From: Chloroflexia bacterium
Lineage (GTDB): Bacteria; Chloroflexota; Chloroflexia; Thermomicrobiales; UBA6265
Length of the DNA stretch: 11,029 nucleotides
Assembly (NCBI GenBank): GCA_013696525.1
Contig: JACCYK010000448.1
Location: 1-11,029 of the forward strand
Direction: 5' to 3'
Part shown: positions 1 through 7,180 of the stretch, piece after piece
Layout of the letters: each line of letters starts with the position of its first letter
Numbering within the stretch: position 1 is the stretch's first letter
Notes under the pieces: generated by a model
Database searches by the model: none
What the model saw: the letters and a program-made list of their open reading frames with translations, nothing else
Told to the model about the DNA's origin: nothing
Position numbers and translations under genes: made by a program

Positions 1-1691
1 ACCAGGGCGGCGTATTTGGCGAGGACGCCGCTGGTGTAGTTTGGCGGCGGCGGCGACCACTGGGCCAAGCGGCCGGCCAGCTCGTCGGGCGCGATCTCGA
101 CGTCGATCCGGCGGTTTTCGATATCGATCACGATCGTGTCGCCTTCTTGCACGGCGGCGATGGGGCCGCCGACCGCGGCTTCCGGCGCCACATGGCCGAT
201 CATCAACCCCTTGGTGGCGCCGCTGAAGCGGCCGTCCGTGATCAGCGCCACCGAGTTGCTGAAGCCCTGGCCGACCAGGGCGGCGGTGATGCTCAGCATC
301 TCCTGCATGCCGGGGCCGCCTTTCGGGCCCTCGTAGCGGATCACCAGCACGTCGCCATCGACGATCTGGTTGTGAGCGACGGCGTCGTGGGCGGCGTGCT
401 CGGAGTTGAAGACCCGGGCCGGACCGGTGTGATGGAGCCGCTCGTAGCCGAACAGTTTCACCACCGCCCCCTCCGGCGCCAGGTTGCCGTGCAGGATGAC
501 GAGACCGCCGGAGTCCTTGATCGGATCGGCCGCGGTATGCACCACGTCCTGCCCCGCGGTCTCTTCCGCGTCCGCCGCTTCGTCGGCGAAGGAGCGGCCG
601 GTGACCGTTATCTGATCACCGTGGACCAGCCCGGCCTCCACCAGCCGCTTTGCCACCAGCTTGGTGCCCCCGGCCCGATCGAGATCGACAGCGGCGTACT
701 TGCCACCCGGCATCAGGTCGCAGATGAGCGGCGTCCGGCGGGAGATGGCATCGAAATCGTCGATCGTGAGTTGGACCCCGACCTCGCGGGCCAAGGCCAG
801 CAAGTGAAGCACCGCGTTAGTGGAGCCGCCGCTGGCGGCGACGCCGGCGATCGCGTTCTCGAACGCTTCGCGGGTGAGGATGTCGGTCGGGCGGAGGCCG
901 CGTTCCAGGACCTCGATGATCAGCTCGCCGGTCCGTTTGCCGGCTTCTTCCTTGCGGGCGTCGATGGCGGGAGCGGAGGCGGACCCCAGCGGCGAGAGGC
1001 CGATGAATTCCATCGCCATCGCCATTGTGTTCGCCGTGTACTGGCCGCCGCAGGCGCCGGCGCCGGGGCAGGCGCGGTCCTCCAGCTCTTTCAGGTCCTC
1101 ATCGCTCATCTTGCCGGCGGCGTTGGCCCCGATCGCCTCGTAGACGGAGCGGATGGTCACTTCTTTGCCGTGCCATTCGCCCGGCATGATCGTGCCGCTG
1201 TAGAGGAGCAGGCCGGGTACGTCGAGCCGGACCAGGGCCATCGCCAGGCCGGGCAGCGTCTTGTCGCAGGCGCCGATCCCGATCACCGCATCGAACATGT
1301 GGCCGCGGCCGACCAGCTCGACCGAGTCGGCGATGATCTCGCGGGAGACGAGCGAGGTCTTCATGCCCTCGGTACCCATCGTCACGCCGTCGGAGATGGA
1401 GACCGTGTTCAGCTCCATCGGGGTGCCGCCGGCGGCGCGGATGCCGTCCTTGACATGCTTGGCGATCCGGCGCTGGTTGAGATTGCATGGCATCGTCTCG
1501 ATCCAGCAGTGGGCGACGCCGACGATCGGCCGCTTCAGGTCTTCATCGGTGTAGCCGGTTCCTTTGAGCATGGCCCGAGCGCCGGCCCGGTCGTTGCCGT
1601 CGAGCATGGTCCGGCTCTTGTGCCGCGTATCAAAGCCGCCGGCCGGTTTGGCCGCCGTATCAGCTGGCGGCCGCTCGATCGTCGTCGTCAT
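1..1691 (-). CDS. ilvD: Dihydroxy-acid dehydratase, 3' end cut by the window edge
   Basis: This enzyme dehydrates 2,3-dihydroxy-isovalerate and 2,3-dihydroxy-3-methylvalerate to 2-oxo acids, the third common step of valine and isoleucine synthesis, in the cytoplasm. 563 residues are visible. Family marks seen in the translation are TMPCNLNQR (Cys about 69), GACDKTLPG (Cys about 142, with the metal-site Lys two residues on), [16 protein letters not shown] (Cys about 214), [32 protein letters not shown] and TDGRFSGAT, whose Ser is the usual catalytic base. The three cysteines fit a [2Fe-2S]-type dehydratase. The frame ends in [18 protein letters not shown], normally within 10-15 residues of the C-terminus, so little is missing. 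The ATG at 1691 is chosen because AAGGAG lies 7 bases upstream. About 150 bases separate it from the YtxH gene. I saw no T-box or branched-chain leader peptide. Confidence 0.96.
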   Translation of the reverse strand, partial: MTTTIERPPADTAAKPAGGFDTRHKSRTMLDGNDRAGARAMLKGTGYTDEDLKRPIVGVAHCWIETMPCNLNQRRIAKHVKDGIRAAGGTPMELNTVSISDGVTMGTEGMKTSLVSREIIADSVELVGRGHMFDAVIGIGACDKTLPGLAMALVRLDVPGLLLYSGTIMPGEWHGKEVTIRSVYEAIGANAAGKMSDEDLKELEDRACPGAGACGGQYTANTMAMAMEFIGLSPLGSASAPAIDARKEEAGKRTGELIIEVLERGLRPTDILTREAFENAIAGVAASGGSTNAVLHLLALAREVGVQLTIDDFDAISRRTPLICDLMPGGKYAAVDLDRAGGTKLVAKRLVEAGLVHGDQITVTGRSFADEAADAEETAGQDVVHTAADPIKDSGGLVILHGNLAPEGAVVKLFGYERLHHTGPARVFNSEHAAHDAVAHNQIVDGDVLVIRYEGPKGGPGMQEMLSITAALVGQGFSNSVALITDGRFSGATKGLMIGHVAPEAAVGGPIAAVQEGDTIVIDIENRRIDVEIAPDELAGRLAQWSPPPPNYTSGVLAKYAAL

Positions 1692-1841
1692 CCCCTCGCT
1701 CCTTCATAGTTGGCGAACGCGAAGCCATCCCGGATGTAACCTCTCGGGTGTGCCCTGTTCGCGACGCTGGCTCCTGGCCCGCAGTGTCCCGCGCCGGGCC
1801 GGAACATGCAAGCGCCGGCTGGAGCGGGCGGGAGCATGTCG

Positions 1842-2246
1842 CTAGGTGCCGCGTTTAGGGTCGGTGTCGGAAGTGGGGGCGACCCGCGGCGTGCTGACGG
1901 CGTCTGCGCGGCGCAAGGCGGCCTCTTGGGCGGCGATGGCGCCGGGGGCGTTGAGGCCGAGGCCGATGGCGGCTACCGCTTGTGCCGCCTCGACTCGGCG
2001 CTTGGCTTCCTCGTCCCGGAGGGCGGTCGGGTCTTCGACATCCTCGCGGAATTTCTGGATCAGCTCGTCTTCCTTGGCGGCCTTGGCCTCGGCCCCGGCC
2101 AGCCGCGCCTGCCGGATGCGGTCGATCAGGCGACCGCGCATTTCGGTGCCGCTCCGGGGCGCCCACAGGACGGCGGTGGCGGTGCCGACCGCGGCCCCGA
2201 GCACGCTCCCGCTGAGGAAGGTGAGGAATCGTTTGCCCGCGCTCAT
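1842..2246 (-). CDS. YtxH-like small membrane-associated protein
   Basis: 134 residues. The N-terminus has one glycine/alanine-rich hydrophobic segment (about residues 8-28) followed directly by APRSGTEMRGRL, the 'AP-(K/R)-SG-x-E-x-R' junction typical of YtxH-domain proteins (general stress and envelope-associated proteins of unknown biochemical function). After it comes a charged, Ala/Glu/Lys-rich stretch (about 38-95) likely to be helical or coiled coil, then a disordered Pro/Thr/Asp tail. The ATG has a strong AAGGAGG five bases upstream. The gene begins 65 bases after the 15-residue-repeat gene on the same strand, so the two may be co-transcribed. The family call rests on the membrane segment and junction motif. 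No catalytic function is suggested. Confidence 0.8.
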   Translation of the reverse strand: MSAGKRFLTFLSGSVLGAAVGTATAVLWAPRSGTEMRGRLIDRIRQARLAGAEAKAAKEDELIQKFREDVEDPTALRDEEAKRRVEAAQAVAAIGLGLNAPGAIAAQEAALRRADAVSTPRVAPTSDTDPKRGT

Positions 2247-2311
2247 CGTAGCCTCCTTTGGCGCCCGTCCAGCATGGTGCTGAGCAACCGGGCGGTGCGA
2301 TGTGCCGGTGA

Positions 2312-2827
2312 CTAGCGAGCGCCCCGGCGAACCACGCGACCGATAACGAGCAGCACGAAGCCCAGCGCCGCGCCGAACGCGGCGGCCCCGATCGTATTCA
2401 CCGCCGGGCGAACGTCGCCATCGGCGGTGCCGGCGAAGACAAGCACCTTGGAACCGGGCTCGAAGGTGGCGGTGCCGGCGGAAACCAGACCAACCTTGCT
2501 CGTCACGATCCGCGCCTCCGCCGCCATGATGGCCAGGGCGGAGCTCGACTGCAGCACCGCTTGCTCGGCTCGCACGGTCATGGCGCCGGAGTCGTCGAGC
2601 CGGGCCGAACGAGCTTCAATCGTCTTTGCCCCCGATTTACTCATGACCACCCGTTCGGCCGTCACCCGTTCGGCGCCGGAGCGGTCCATCGTGATGGTCC
2701 GGGCCTCGACATCGCCAGCGTCCGCTCGCAACAGCTCGGCCGCGGGAATGGGCGTGTTGGAGCCGCGCTCTTTGAGGATGGTTCCCGAGGTCTTACCGTT
2801 GTCCGCATTTGTTGGAGGGGTGGTCAT
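2312..2827 (-). CDS. Membrane-anchored protein with six 15-residue repeats, function unknown
   Basis: 171 residues from the ATG at 2827. The N-terminal 40 residues are polar (Thr/Asn/Lys/Pro). Residues 41-130 are six gapless 15-residue repeats. Each has Ala at position 2 (residues 42, 57, 72, 87, 102, 117, with Ala 132 continuing the series) and Val or Ile at position 15, and the first three have Ser-Gly at positions 10-11. Hydrophobic residues alternating with polar turns at a fixed period suggest a beta-solenoid. The C-terminus is a single membrane helix (about 145-163) followed by RVVRRGAR, a positive stop-transfer tail, so this looks like a tail-anchored protein with the repeats in the cytoplasm. 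The frame runs open far upstream, overlapping the sulfatase end, but that part is Arg/Pro-rich shadow sequence. The ATG has GGAG 10 bases upstream. I do not recognise the family. The closest idea is a bactofilin-like polymer former, but the repeat length and residues differ. Confidence 0.72.
   Translation of the reverse strand: MTTPPTNADNGKTSGTILKERGSNTPIPAAELLRADAGDVEARTITMDRSGAERVTAERVVMSKSGAKTIEARSARLDDSGAMTVRAEQAVLQSSSALAIMAAEARIVTSKVGLVSAGTATFEPGSKVLVFAGTADGDVRPAVNTIGAAAFGAALGFVLLVIGRVVRRGAR
2438..2707 (-). repeat. Six tandem 15-codon repeats inside the 2312-2827 gene
   Basis: Units begin at residues 41, 56, 71, 86, 101 and 116 of the protein. The first three read EARTITMDRSGAERV, TAERVVMSKSGAKTI and EARSARLDDSGAMTV. 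The later three keep the invariant second-position Ala and last-position Val/Ile but lose Ser-Gly. The period is exact across 90 codons with no insertion. The units differ enough in codons and residues that this is an old protein-level repeat, not a recent DNA duplication. Confidence 0.8.
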
Positions 2828-2828
2828 T

Positions 2829-2906
2829 GTGTACACGCTCCAAATTGACCTTGGCGGAAGGCCGCGCCTGTCCGCGAGGCATCGATGCTGACGGAAAGTG
2901 TACCCA
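2829..2906. promoter_or_regulatory. Pair of GTGTAC(A/C)C sites in the leader of the repeat-protein gene
   Basis: The 8-base palindrome GTGTACAC (2829-2836) lies directly against the start codon. A near copy, GTGTACCC (2899-2906), lies 70 bases upstream, close to seven helical turns. The two could bind one regulator on the same face of the helix. The motif is short and there are only two copies, so chance is a real alternative. Confidence 0.2.
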
Positions 2907-2957
2907 ATAACGAGGCCGGCGGCGGGCGATGACGAGAAGGCGCTGGAAACGGTGGCC

Positions 2958-2980
2958 GGTCGAGGCGTCATACCTCGGCC
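2958..2980 (-). terminator. Weak hairpin just after the sulfatase stop codon
   Basis: GGTCGAGG (2958-2965) and CCTCGGCC (2973-2980) form an 8-base stem with one mismatch around a 7-base loop, immediately downstream of the sulfatase TGA. No run of T follows on the minus strand, so it is at best a weak terminator or a 3'-end stabilising structure for the transport cassette mRNA. Confidence 0.25.
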
Positions 2981-2981
2981 C

Positions 2982-4283
2982 TCACCGGGTGCCGGCGACA
3001 CGGTCCGCCATCGCCCGCCGGTACGATGGCGACGGCACCGGGCCGGCCAGGAGCGGGTCGGCGGTCTCCTCCATCCAGCGCCAGAGGCGGCGGGCGAGGT
3101 CGCGCTCAGACGCGGCCAGGGCGGGATCGCCGGCCCGGTTTGTCCGCTGGTGCGGGTCTTGAGCCAGGTCATAGAGCTCGACCGGCGGATGAGTTGCCCC
3201 GGTATAGGCAGACGGATCGTCGCGAAAGATCGCCCCGGCCTGGATGTCACCCGGCACTTCAACCAGGAAGGTTGTTTCGAAGTTGCGGATATAAGAGTAG
3301 CGATTGGTGCGGATCGCCCGCATCGGGTCGTAATAGCTGTGATATGTCTTCTCGGCGAAGATTTCGGAACGGACTACATACGGTGATCCCGTAAGCACTG
3401 GTAGGAAAGATCGGCCTTGGACCTGAGCCGGAATGCGCGCGCGGCTTGCTTCGAGCAACGTCGGCAGGATGTCGATATTGCTGATCAGGGGCGAAACGAC
3501 CTTGCCGCCGGCAACGCCGCCAGCCGGCCAGCGAATGATCAGGGCGGTACCGAGGCCGGCATCGGTGAGGGTGCATTTCGCGCCCGGCATGGCGATGCCA
3601 TGATCGGTGGTGAAAAGCACCAGCGTCTGTTCCGTCAGACCGGATTGGTCAAGGGCGGCGAGGATTTGGCCGACCGTGTGATCGGCGACGGCGACCGCGC
3701 CCTGAAAAGCGGCAAACTCCTCGCGTGCCGCCGCGGAGTCAGGCAGGTAGGGCGGGATTGTGGTCCCAAGGGCGAAATCCAGGGCGACGCCGCCCTGGTC
3801 GAATGGGCGGTGCGGCTCTTCGAGATTTATCTCCAGATAGAGAGGCCGCGATGCGTCCGTGCTGGCCAGCAGGGTGCCGACCTCGGCCGCGACGACCGGT
3901 CCCAGCCCGCGGGTGTGGACGGTGTCGAAGCCAAGCCGCTCGACGTGGGCCGTCACATGCTGCAAGCCGAAGAGGTGGGTTTTGTAGCCCCGCTCTTGGA
4001 GCAAGCTCGCGATCGTTTGCTCCTCGGGGCGCAAGTCCCAGCCGAAGCGGTCGTGGGTGAGACCCATCACGCCGTTGCAATGCGGATAGCGGCCGGTCGC
4101 CAGGGCGGCCCGGCTCGGGCTGCACTGGGGCGCGGTGGTGTAGGCATGGGTGAAGCGCGCTCCCGCCGCCACCAGCGCGTCAATATTTGGCGTCCGGACC
4201 GTGCCGACGCCGTAGCAGCCGAGATAGCGCCCAAGGTCGTGGCAGGTGATGACGAGGATATGGGGAGGCTGACCGGCGCTCAC
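2982..4283 (-). CDS. Cytoplasmic formylglycine-dependent sulfatase (alkaline phosphatase superfamily)
   Basis: 433 residues. The sulfatase signature CSPSRAALATGR is at residues 54-65. Cys54 would be converted to formylglycine by a generating enzyme not in this window. Other S1-family marks are LGCYGVGTVRTPNID (21-35), NLEEPHRPF (153-161), TTDHG (225-229) and KCTLTDAG (236-243), the last supplying a likely substrate Lys. The usual Asp-Asp metal pair near the N-terminus reads CHDLG (14-18), and the usual GKxH motif is FGLQHV, lacking its Lys. With YYDPMRAIRTNRYSYIRNF near the C-terminus, this points to the heparan N-sulfatase-like branch. No signal peptide is present, so the enzyme should be cytoplasmic. 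The start is GTG at 4283 with AAGGAGG five bases upstream. It is the last gene of the cassette, 48 bases after the RraA-like gene. The true substrate cannot be read from sequence, and a sulfamate, a sulfate ester or even a phosphonate are possible. Confidence 0.9.
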   Translation of the reverse strand: MSAGQPPHILVITCHDLGRYLGCYGVGTVRTPNIDALVAAGARFTHAYTTAPQCSPSRAALATGRYPHCNGVMGLTHDRFGWDLRPEEQTIASLLQERGYKTHLFGLQHVTAHVERLGFDTVHTRGLGPVVAAEVGTLLASTDASRPLYLEINLEEPHRPFDQGGVALDFALGTTIPPYLPDSAAAREEFAAFQGAVAVADHTVGQILAALDQSGLTEQTLVLFTTDHGIAMPGAKCTLTDAGLGTALIIRWPAGGVAGGKVVSPLISNIDILPTLLEASRARIPAQVQGRSFLPVLTGSPYVVRSEIFAEKTYHSYYDPMRAIRTNRYSYIRNFETTFLVEVPGDIQAGAIFRDDPSAYTGATHPPVELYDLAQDPHQRTNRAGDPALAASERDLARRLWRWMEETADPLLAGPVPSPSYRRAMADRVAGTR

Positions 4284-4331
4284 GATAGCCTCCTTCGAGA
4301 CGGAGGCGCTAGGCTCAACGCTCGGCCGCGG

Positions 4332-5018
4332 CTAATGCCCACCGGTTTGCGCCGCGAGGGCCGCCTCGATCTTGGCCCTGGCGTTCGACAGCTCGGAGAG
4401 TGGCTCGCCGCTGCTCAGCCGCTGCCGGGTCGCCGGCTCCCGTTGAGCGATCGGCTCGCAGTGCTCGACCAATTCCGCGACCTGGTCGGGGTTGAGGACG
4501 AGCACGCCGTTGTCGTCGGCGAGGATGATGTCGCCGGGAGCGACCGTGACCCCGCCGCACTGGACGACGGTGTTGATCTCACCAAATTGGGCTAACGACC
4601 GCGTCGTGATGGGAGAGATGCCGCGGCTGAAGACGAGGTAGCCCATCTCGTCAATTTCCACGACATCGGTCGCCGGACCATCGACGATCGTCCCGGCCAG
4701 GCCGCGCACCTTGGCCGCCAGCGAGGTCATCTCGCCCCAACAGGCGTGCTTGGTGTCGCCGGTGCGGTCGATGACGAGGACGTCGCCCGGTTGGGCCACG
4801 TCGATCGCGTGGTGGACGACGGTGCTGTCGATCGCCATCGTGCGTACCGTGGTCGCCGGTCCACAGAGCGAGAACCGGCGCTGGCCGATCGGGCGGAGGG
4901 CGGTGTCCATGAAGCCGAAGGCGAGGACATGGCCAATGGTCGCCGGCGGGATCCGGCGCAGCCGTGCCAGCAGGTCGGGGGCGACGGTATCCGGGGCGCG
5001 GTCGTTGACGATAATCAC
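4332..5018 (-). CDS. RraA / HMG-CHA aldolase-fold protein lacking the substrate arginine
   Basis: 228 residues, the usual length of the 4-carboxy-4-hydroxy-2-oxoadipate aldolase / oxaloacetate decarboxylase branch (RraA proper is near 160). Family marks are LCGPATTV (51-58), QPGDVLVID (76-84), ACWGEM (92-97), GTIVDGPATDVVEI (109-122) and PGDIILADDNGVLVL. The key DGxxRD motif reads DGPATD: the metal-binding Asp118 is kept but the substrate Arg is Thr117. Classic pyruvate-aldol cleavage is therefore doubtful. The protein may be a lyase of altered specificity or a non-catalytic RraA-like protein. Many relatives are misnamed demethylmenaquinone methyltransferase. The start is GTG at 5018 with GGAGAGG eight bases upstream. 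It sits between the permease and sulfatase genes, suggesting work on the imported compound or its desulfated product. Confidence 0.85.
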   Translation of the reverse strand: MIIVNDRAPDTVAPDLLARLRRIPPATIGHVLAFGFMDTALRPIGQRRFSLCGPATTVRTMAIDSTVVHHAIDVAQPGDVLVIDRTGDTKHACWGEMTSLAAKVRGLAGTIVDGPATDVVEIDEMGYLVFSRGISPITTRSLAQFGEINTVVQCGGVTVAPGDIILADDNGVLVLNPDQVAELVEHCEPIAQREPATRQRLSSGEPLSELSNARAKIEAALAAQTGGH

Positions 5019-5077
5019 AAACAGGTCCTCTCCGCTGGCGGCATGGACAGCGGTCCGGTTGCCGCCGTTGCCGGTTG

Positions 5078-5980
5078 CTAGACTCGTAACCTGGGGTCGA
5101 GCACGTCACGCAGACCGTCGCCGGCCATGTTGACGGCGAGGACGGTGATGGCGATGGCAAGCCCGGGCATGGTCGAGATCCACCACTGGCTGCCGAGCGA
5201 TTGCCGGCCGTCCGCCAGCATCGCCCCCCATTCCGGGTTCGGCGGTTGGGCGCCGAGCCCCAGAAAGGAAAGCCCGGCGGCGGCCAGGATCGCGGTCCCC
5301 AACGAGAGCGTGGCGAGGACCACGATCGGGCCGATCACGTTCGGCAGAATATGCCGGGCCAGGATGGCCAGGTCCCTGACCCCGGTGACGCGGGCGGCGT
5401 CGACGTAGAGGTTTTCCTTGGCCGACAGGACCGAGCCGCGCACCAACCGGGTGTAGCGGGGGATTTCGCTGATGCCGACCGCGATCATCACGTTGACGAG
5501 GCTCGGTCCGAGGATCGCCACCACGACCAGGGCGAGGAGGATGCCGGGAAAGGCGAGCATCACATCGATCACACGCATGATCGCGGCATCGAGCAGCTTG
5601 CCGTAGTATCCGGCCAAGAGCCCGAGCGCCAGGCCCACCACGGCGGCGATGCCGACCGCGATGAAGCCGACCGGCAGGGAGATGCGAGCGCCGTAGACGA
5701 CCCGGGTGAAGATGTCCCGCCCAAACTGATCGGTACCGAACCAATGCTCGCCGCCGGGGGCTTGATTCCGTACGGGCGGGTTGATCTTGATCGGGTCGTA
5801 GCCGGTGAGGAGGGGCGCGGTCAGGGCGGCCAGGATCATGACCAGGAGCAGGACAAAGCCAATCACGGCCCCGCGATGGCGCAGCAGCCGATGCAGCGCT
5901 TGTAATCGGCGATCGCCGCTGGCCCCGGCTTCGGCTCGGAGCAGCAACGGTTGGGCCGGCGCCCCTTGACTCACCGCCAT
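5078..5980 (-). CDS. Dpp/Opp-type ABC transporter permease (DppC-like)
   Basis: 300 residues. This is the second membrane subunit of a peptide/nickel/opine-type importer. It has a cytoplasmic N-terminal tail, a first membrane helix at about 38-58, then the DppC-type segment HWFGTDQFGRDIFTRVVYGA (79-98), several more helices, the EAA coupling loop YVDAARVTGVRDLAILARH (192-210) that docks on the ATPase, and SFLGLGAQPPNPEWGAML (238-255) before the last helix. An in-frame start at 6019 would overlap the upstream gene. The ATG at 5980 is preferred because AGGAGG lies four bases before it, overlapping the stop codon of the preceding permease, which is typical of translational coupling. The C-terminus, GDGLRDVLDPRLRV, is complete. 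The substrate is unknown. Confidence 0.95.
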   Translation of the reverse strand: MAVSQGAPAQPLLLRAEAGASGDRRLQALHRLLRHRGAVIGFVLLLVMILAALTAPLLTGYDPIKINPPVRNQAPGGEHWFGTDQFGRDIFTRVVYGARISLPVGFIAVGIAAVVGLALGLLAGYYGKLLDAAIMRVIDVMLAFPGILLALVVVAILGPSLVNVMIAVGISEIPRYTRLVRGSVLSAKENLYVDAARVTGVRDLAILARHILPNVIGPIVVLATLSLGTAILAAAGLSFLGLGAQPPNPEWGAMLADGRQSLGSQWWISTMPGLAIAITVLAVNMAGDGLRDVLDPRLRV

Positions 5981-5988
5981 CCTGCCTC

Positions 5989-6933
5989 CTAGCCGTACTT
6001 GATGCGGGGATCGAGCCACGCGTACGACAGGTCGACGATGAGATTGACGATCACGTAGCCAACGGCGGCCACCAGGATCGTGCCTTGGACCATGGGAAAG
6101 TCGCGGCGTAGGATCGCTTCGACCGCGAGCCGCCCCAGCCCCCGGCGGGCGAACACCGTTTCAACGATGACGGCGCCGGCCAGCAGCGCCCCAAACTGGA
6201 GGCCGACGATCGTCACCACCGGGATCAGCGCATTGCGCAGCGCGTGCCGGAGGATGACGACGCGTTCGCCGAGCCCTTTGGCGCGAGCGGTGACGACATA
6301 CTCCTGGCGCAGGACTTCAAGCATGGTGGAGCGCACCAGGCGGGCAACGACCCCGGAGGCCACCAGTCCCAGGGTGGCGGCCGGCAGGATCAGCGTTGCA
6401 ATTCCCTCGCTGCCGGTACTGGGCAGCACTTGGAGGCGCAGGGCGAAGACCTGGATCAGGACGAAGCCGAGCCAAAAGCTCGGCATCGCCAGGCCGCCGA
6501 GCGACACCATCATTGTCAGGCGATCGACCCAGGTGTTGTGGCGCAGGGCGGCGATGATACCGAGGCCGCCGCCGAGGACGATCGCGAACCCTAAGCCGAC
6601 CACGGTGAGCTGAAACGTGTAGGGCAACACTTCGACGATTGAATCGCGGACCGGCCGGTTCGTCTGGAAGGACCGGCCAAAATCGCCCCGCGCGGCGTTG
6701 GCCGCGTAGTTGAGGTATTGAACCGGGATCGGATCGTCGAGCCCGAGCTGCTCCCGCAGGTTGTTGTAGGCATCCTCCGAGAGATCACCGGCGGCGGAGC
6801 CGCCGCCCATGTCACCCAGCAGCATCTGGACCGGGTCGCCGGGGATCAGGTGCAGGATCGAGAACGTCAGAAGCGAGACCCCGATCAGGACCGGAATCGT
6901 CAACAATAGGCGGTTCCGGGCGTATTGTCCCAC
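5989..6933 (-). CDS. Dpp/Opp-type ABC transporter permease (DppB-like)
   Basis: 314 residues. First membrane subunit of the importer. Membrane helix 1 (about 9-30) ends in LIPGDP, the DppB/OppB hallmark. It is followed by a periplasm-side segment with LREQLGLDDPIPVQYLNY and GDFGRSFQTNRPV, further helices, the EAA loop EYVVTARAKGLGERVVILRH (211-230) and a final WLDPRIKYG. Start is GTG at 6933 with AAGGAG five bases upstream. Its stop is nine bases from the start of the DppC-like gene, so the two permeases are surely co-transcribed. It lies 247 bases after the binding-protein gene. Confidence 0.95.
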   Translation of the reverse strand: MGQYARNRLLLTIPVLIGVSLLTFSILHLIPGDPVQMLLGDMGGGSAAGDLSEDAYNNLREQLGLDDPIPVQYLNYAANAARGDFGRSFQTNRPVRDSIVEVLPYTFQLTVVGLGFAIVLGGGLGIIAALRHNTWVDRLTMMVSLGGLAMPSFWLGFVLIQVFALRLQVLPSTGSEGIATLILPAATLGLVASGVVARLVRSTMLEVLRQEYVVTARAKGLGERVVILRHALRNALIPVVTIVGLQFGALLAGAVIVETVFARRGLGRLAVEAILRRDFPMVQGTILVAAVGYVIVNLIVDLSYAWLDPRIKYG

Positions 6934-7139
6934 GGCGGCTCCTTGGTCATTGTCGAAATCGCACCGAGGCGGCAGCGGGCGCTGGTGCCCACGGGGCCAC
7001 TAAAAGTTCGCGCTGAGCATCACGAAGTCCTTCCAGGACTGAGTACGTTCCGGGCGCCTCTCGGATTCCAGTGAGCGACCAGAGGTCCGTAGGCGGCGGT
7101 GGCCGTCCGCGACGTCGACGCGTCAGCGTGGTGGGTCAC

Positions 7140-7163
7140 GGGGCGCTTTCAGCGAAGCGCCCC
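7140..7163 (-). other. Perfect 9-bp hairpin between binding-protein and permease genes
   Basis: GGGGCGCTT (7140-7148) and AAGCGCCCC (7155-7163) form an uninterrupted 9-base stem with a 6-base loop, starting 17 bases past the binding-protein stop. No T-run follows on the minus strand. This is the place where many binding-protein operons carry an RNA-processing or attenuating hairpin that makes the binding protein more abundant than the permeases. Partial termination is the alternative. Confidence 0.55.
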
Positions 7164-7180
7164 ATGCCCGCGGGTGAGAG

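Noticed and set aside
147..1709. Long plus-strand open frame of 520 codons
   Set aside because: It lies wholly opposite ilvD, whose minus-strand translation shows every family motif. The plus frame is Arg/Gly/Ala/Asp-rich with no recognisable domain, as expected for a shadow in GC-rich DNA.
1776..1800. GGCCCG...CGGGCC inverted repeat as a terminator after the YtxH gene
   Set aside because: The 6-base stem has a 13-base loop and no T-run, and such GC-only arms are common by chance at this base composition.
1688..1837. Minus-strand frame of 49 codons whose TGA overlaps the ilvD ATG
   Set aside because: The overlap resembles a coupled leader peptide, but there is no ribosome binding site, no run of Leu/Val/Ile codons as an attenuator would need, and the composition is Gly/Ala/Pro/Arg-rich like chance frames.
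2828..3262. N-terminal extension of the 15-residue-repeat protein overlapping the sulfatase gene
   Set aside because: The extension is Arg/Pro/Ser-rich shadow sequence of the sulfatase. The ATG at 2827 has a usable ribosome binding site and starts where protein-like sequence begins.
3417..4595. Plus-strand frame of 392 codons across the sulfatase and RraA-like genes
   Set aside because: It spans two clear minus-strand genes, has no domain and is rich in Arg/Gly/Ala.
5981..6019. Thirteen-residue N-terminal extension of the DppC-like permease
   Set aside because: It would overlap the preceding permease by 31 bases, while the ATG at 5980 has AGGAGG at ideal spacing.
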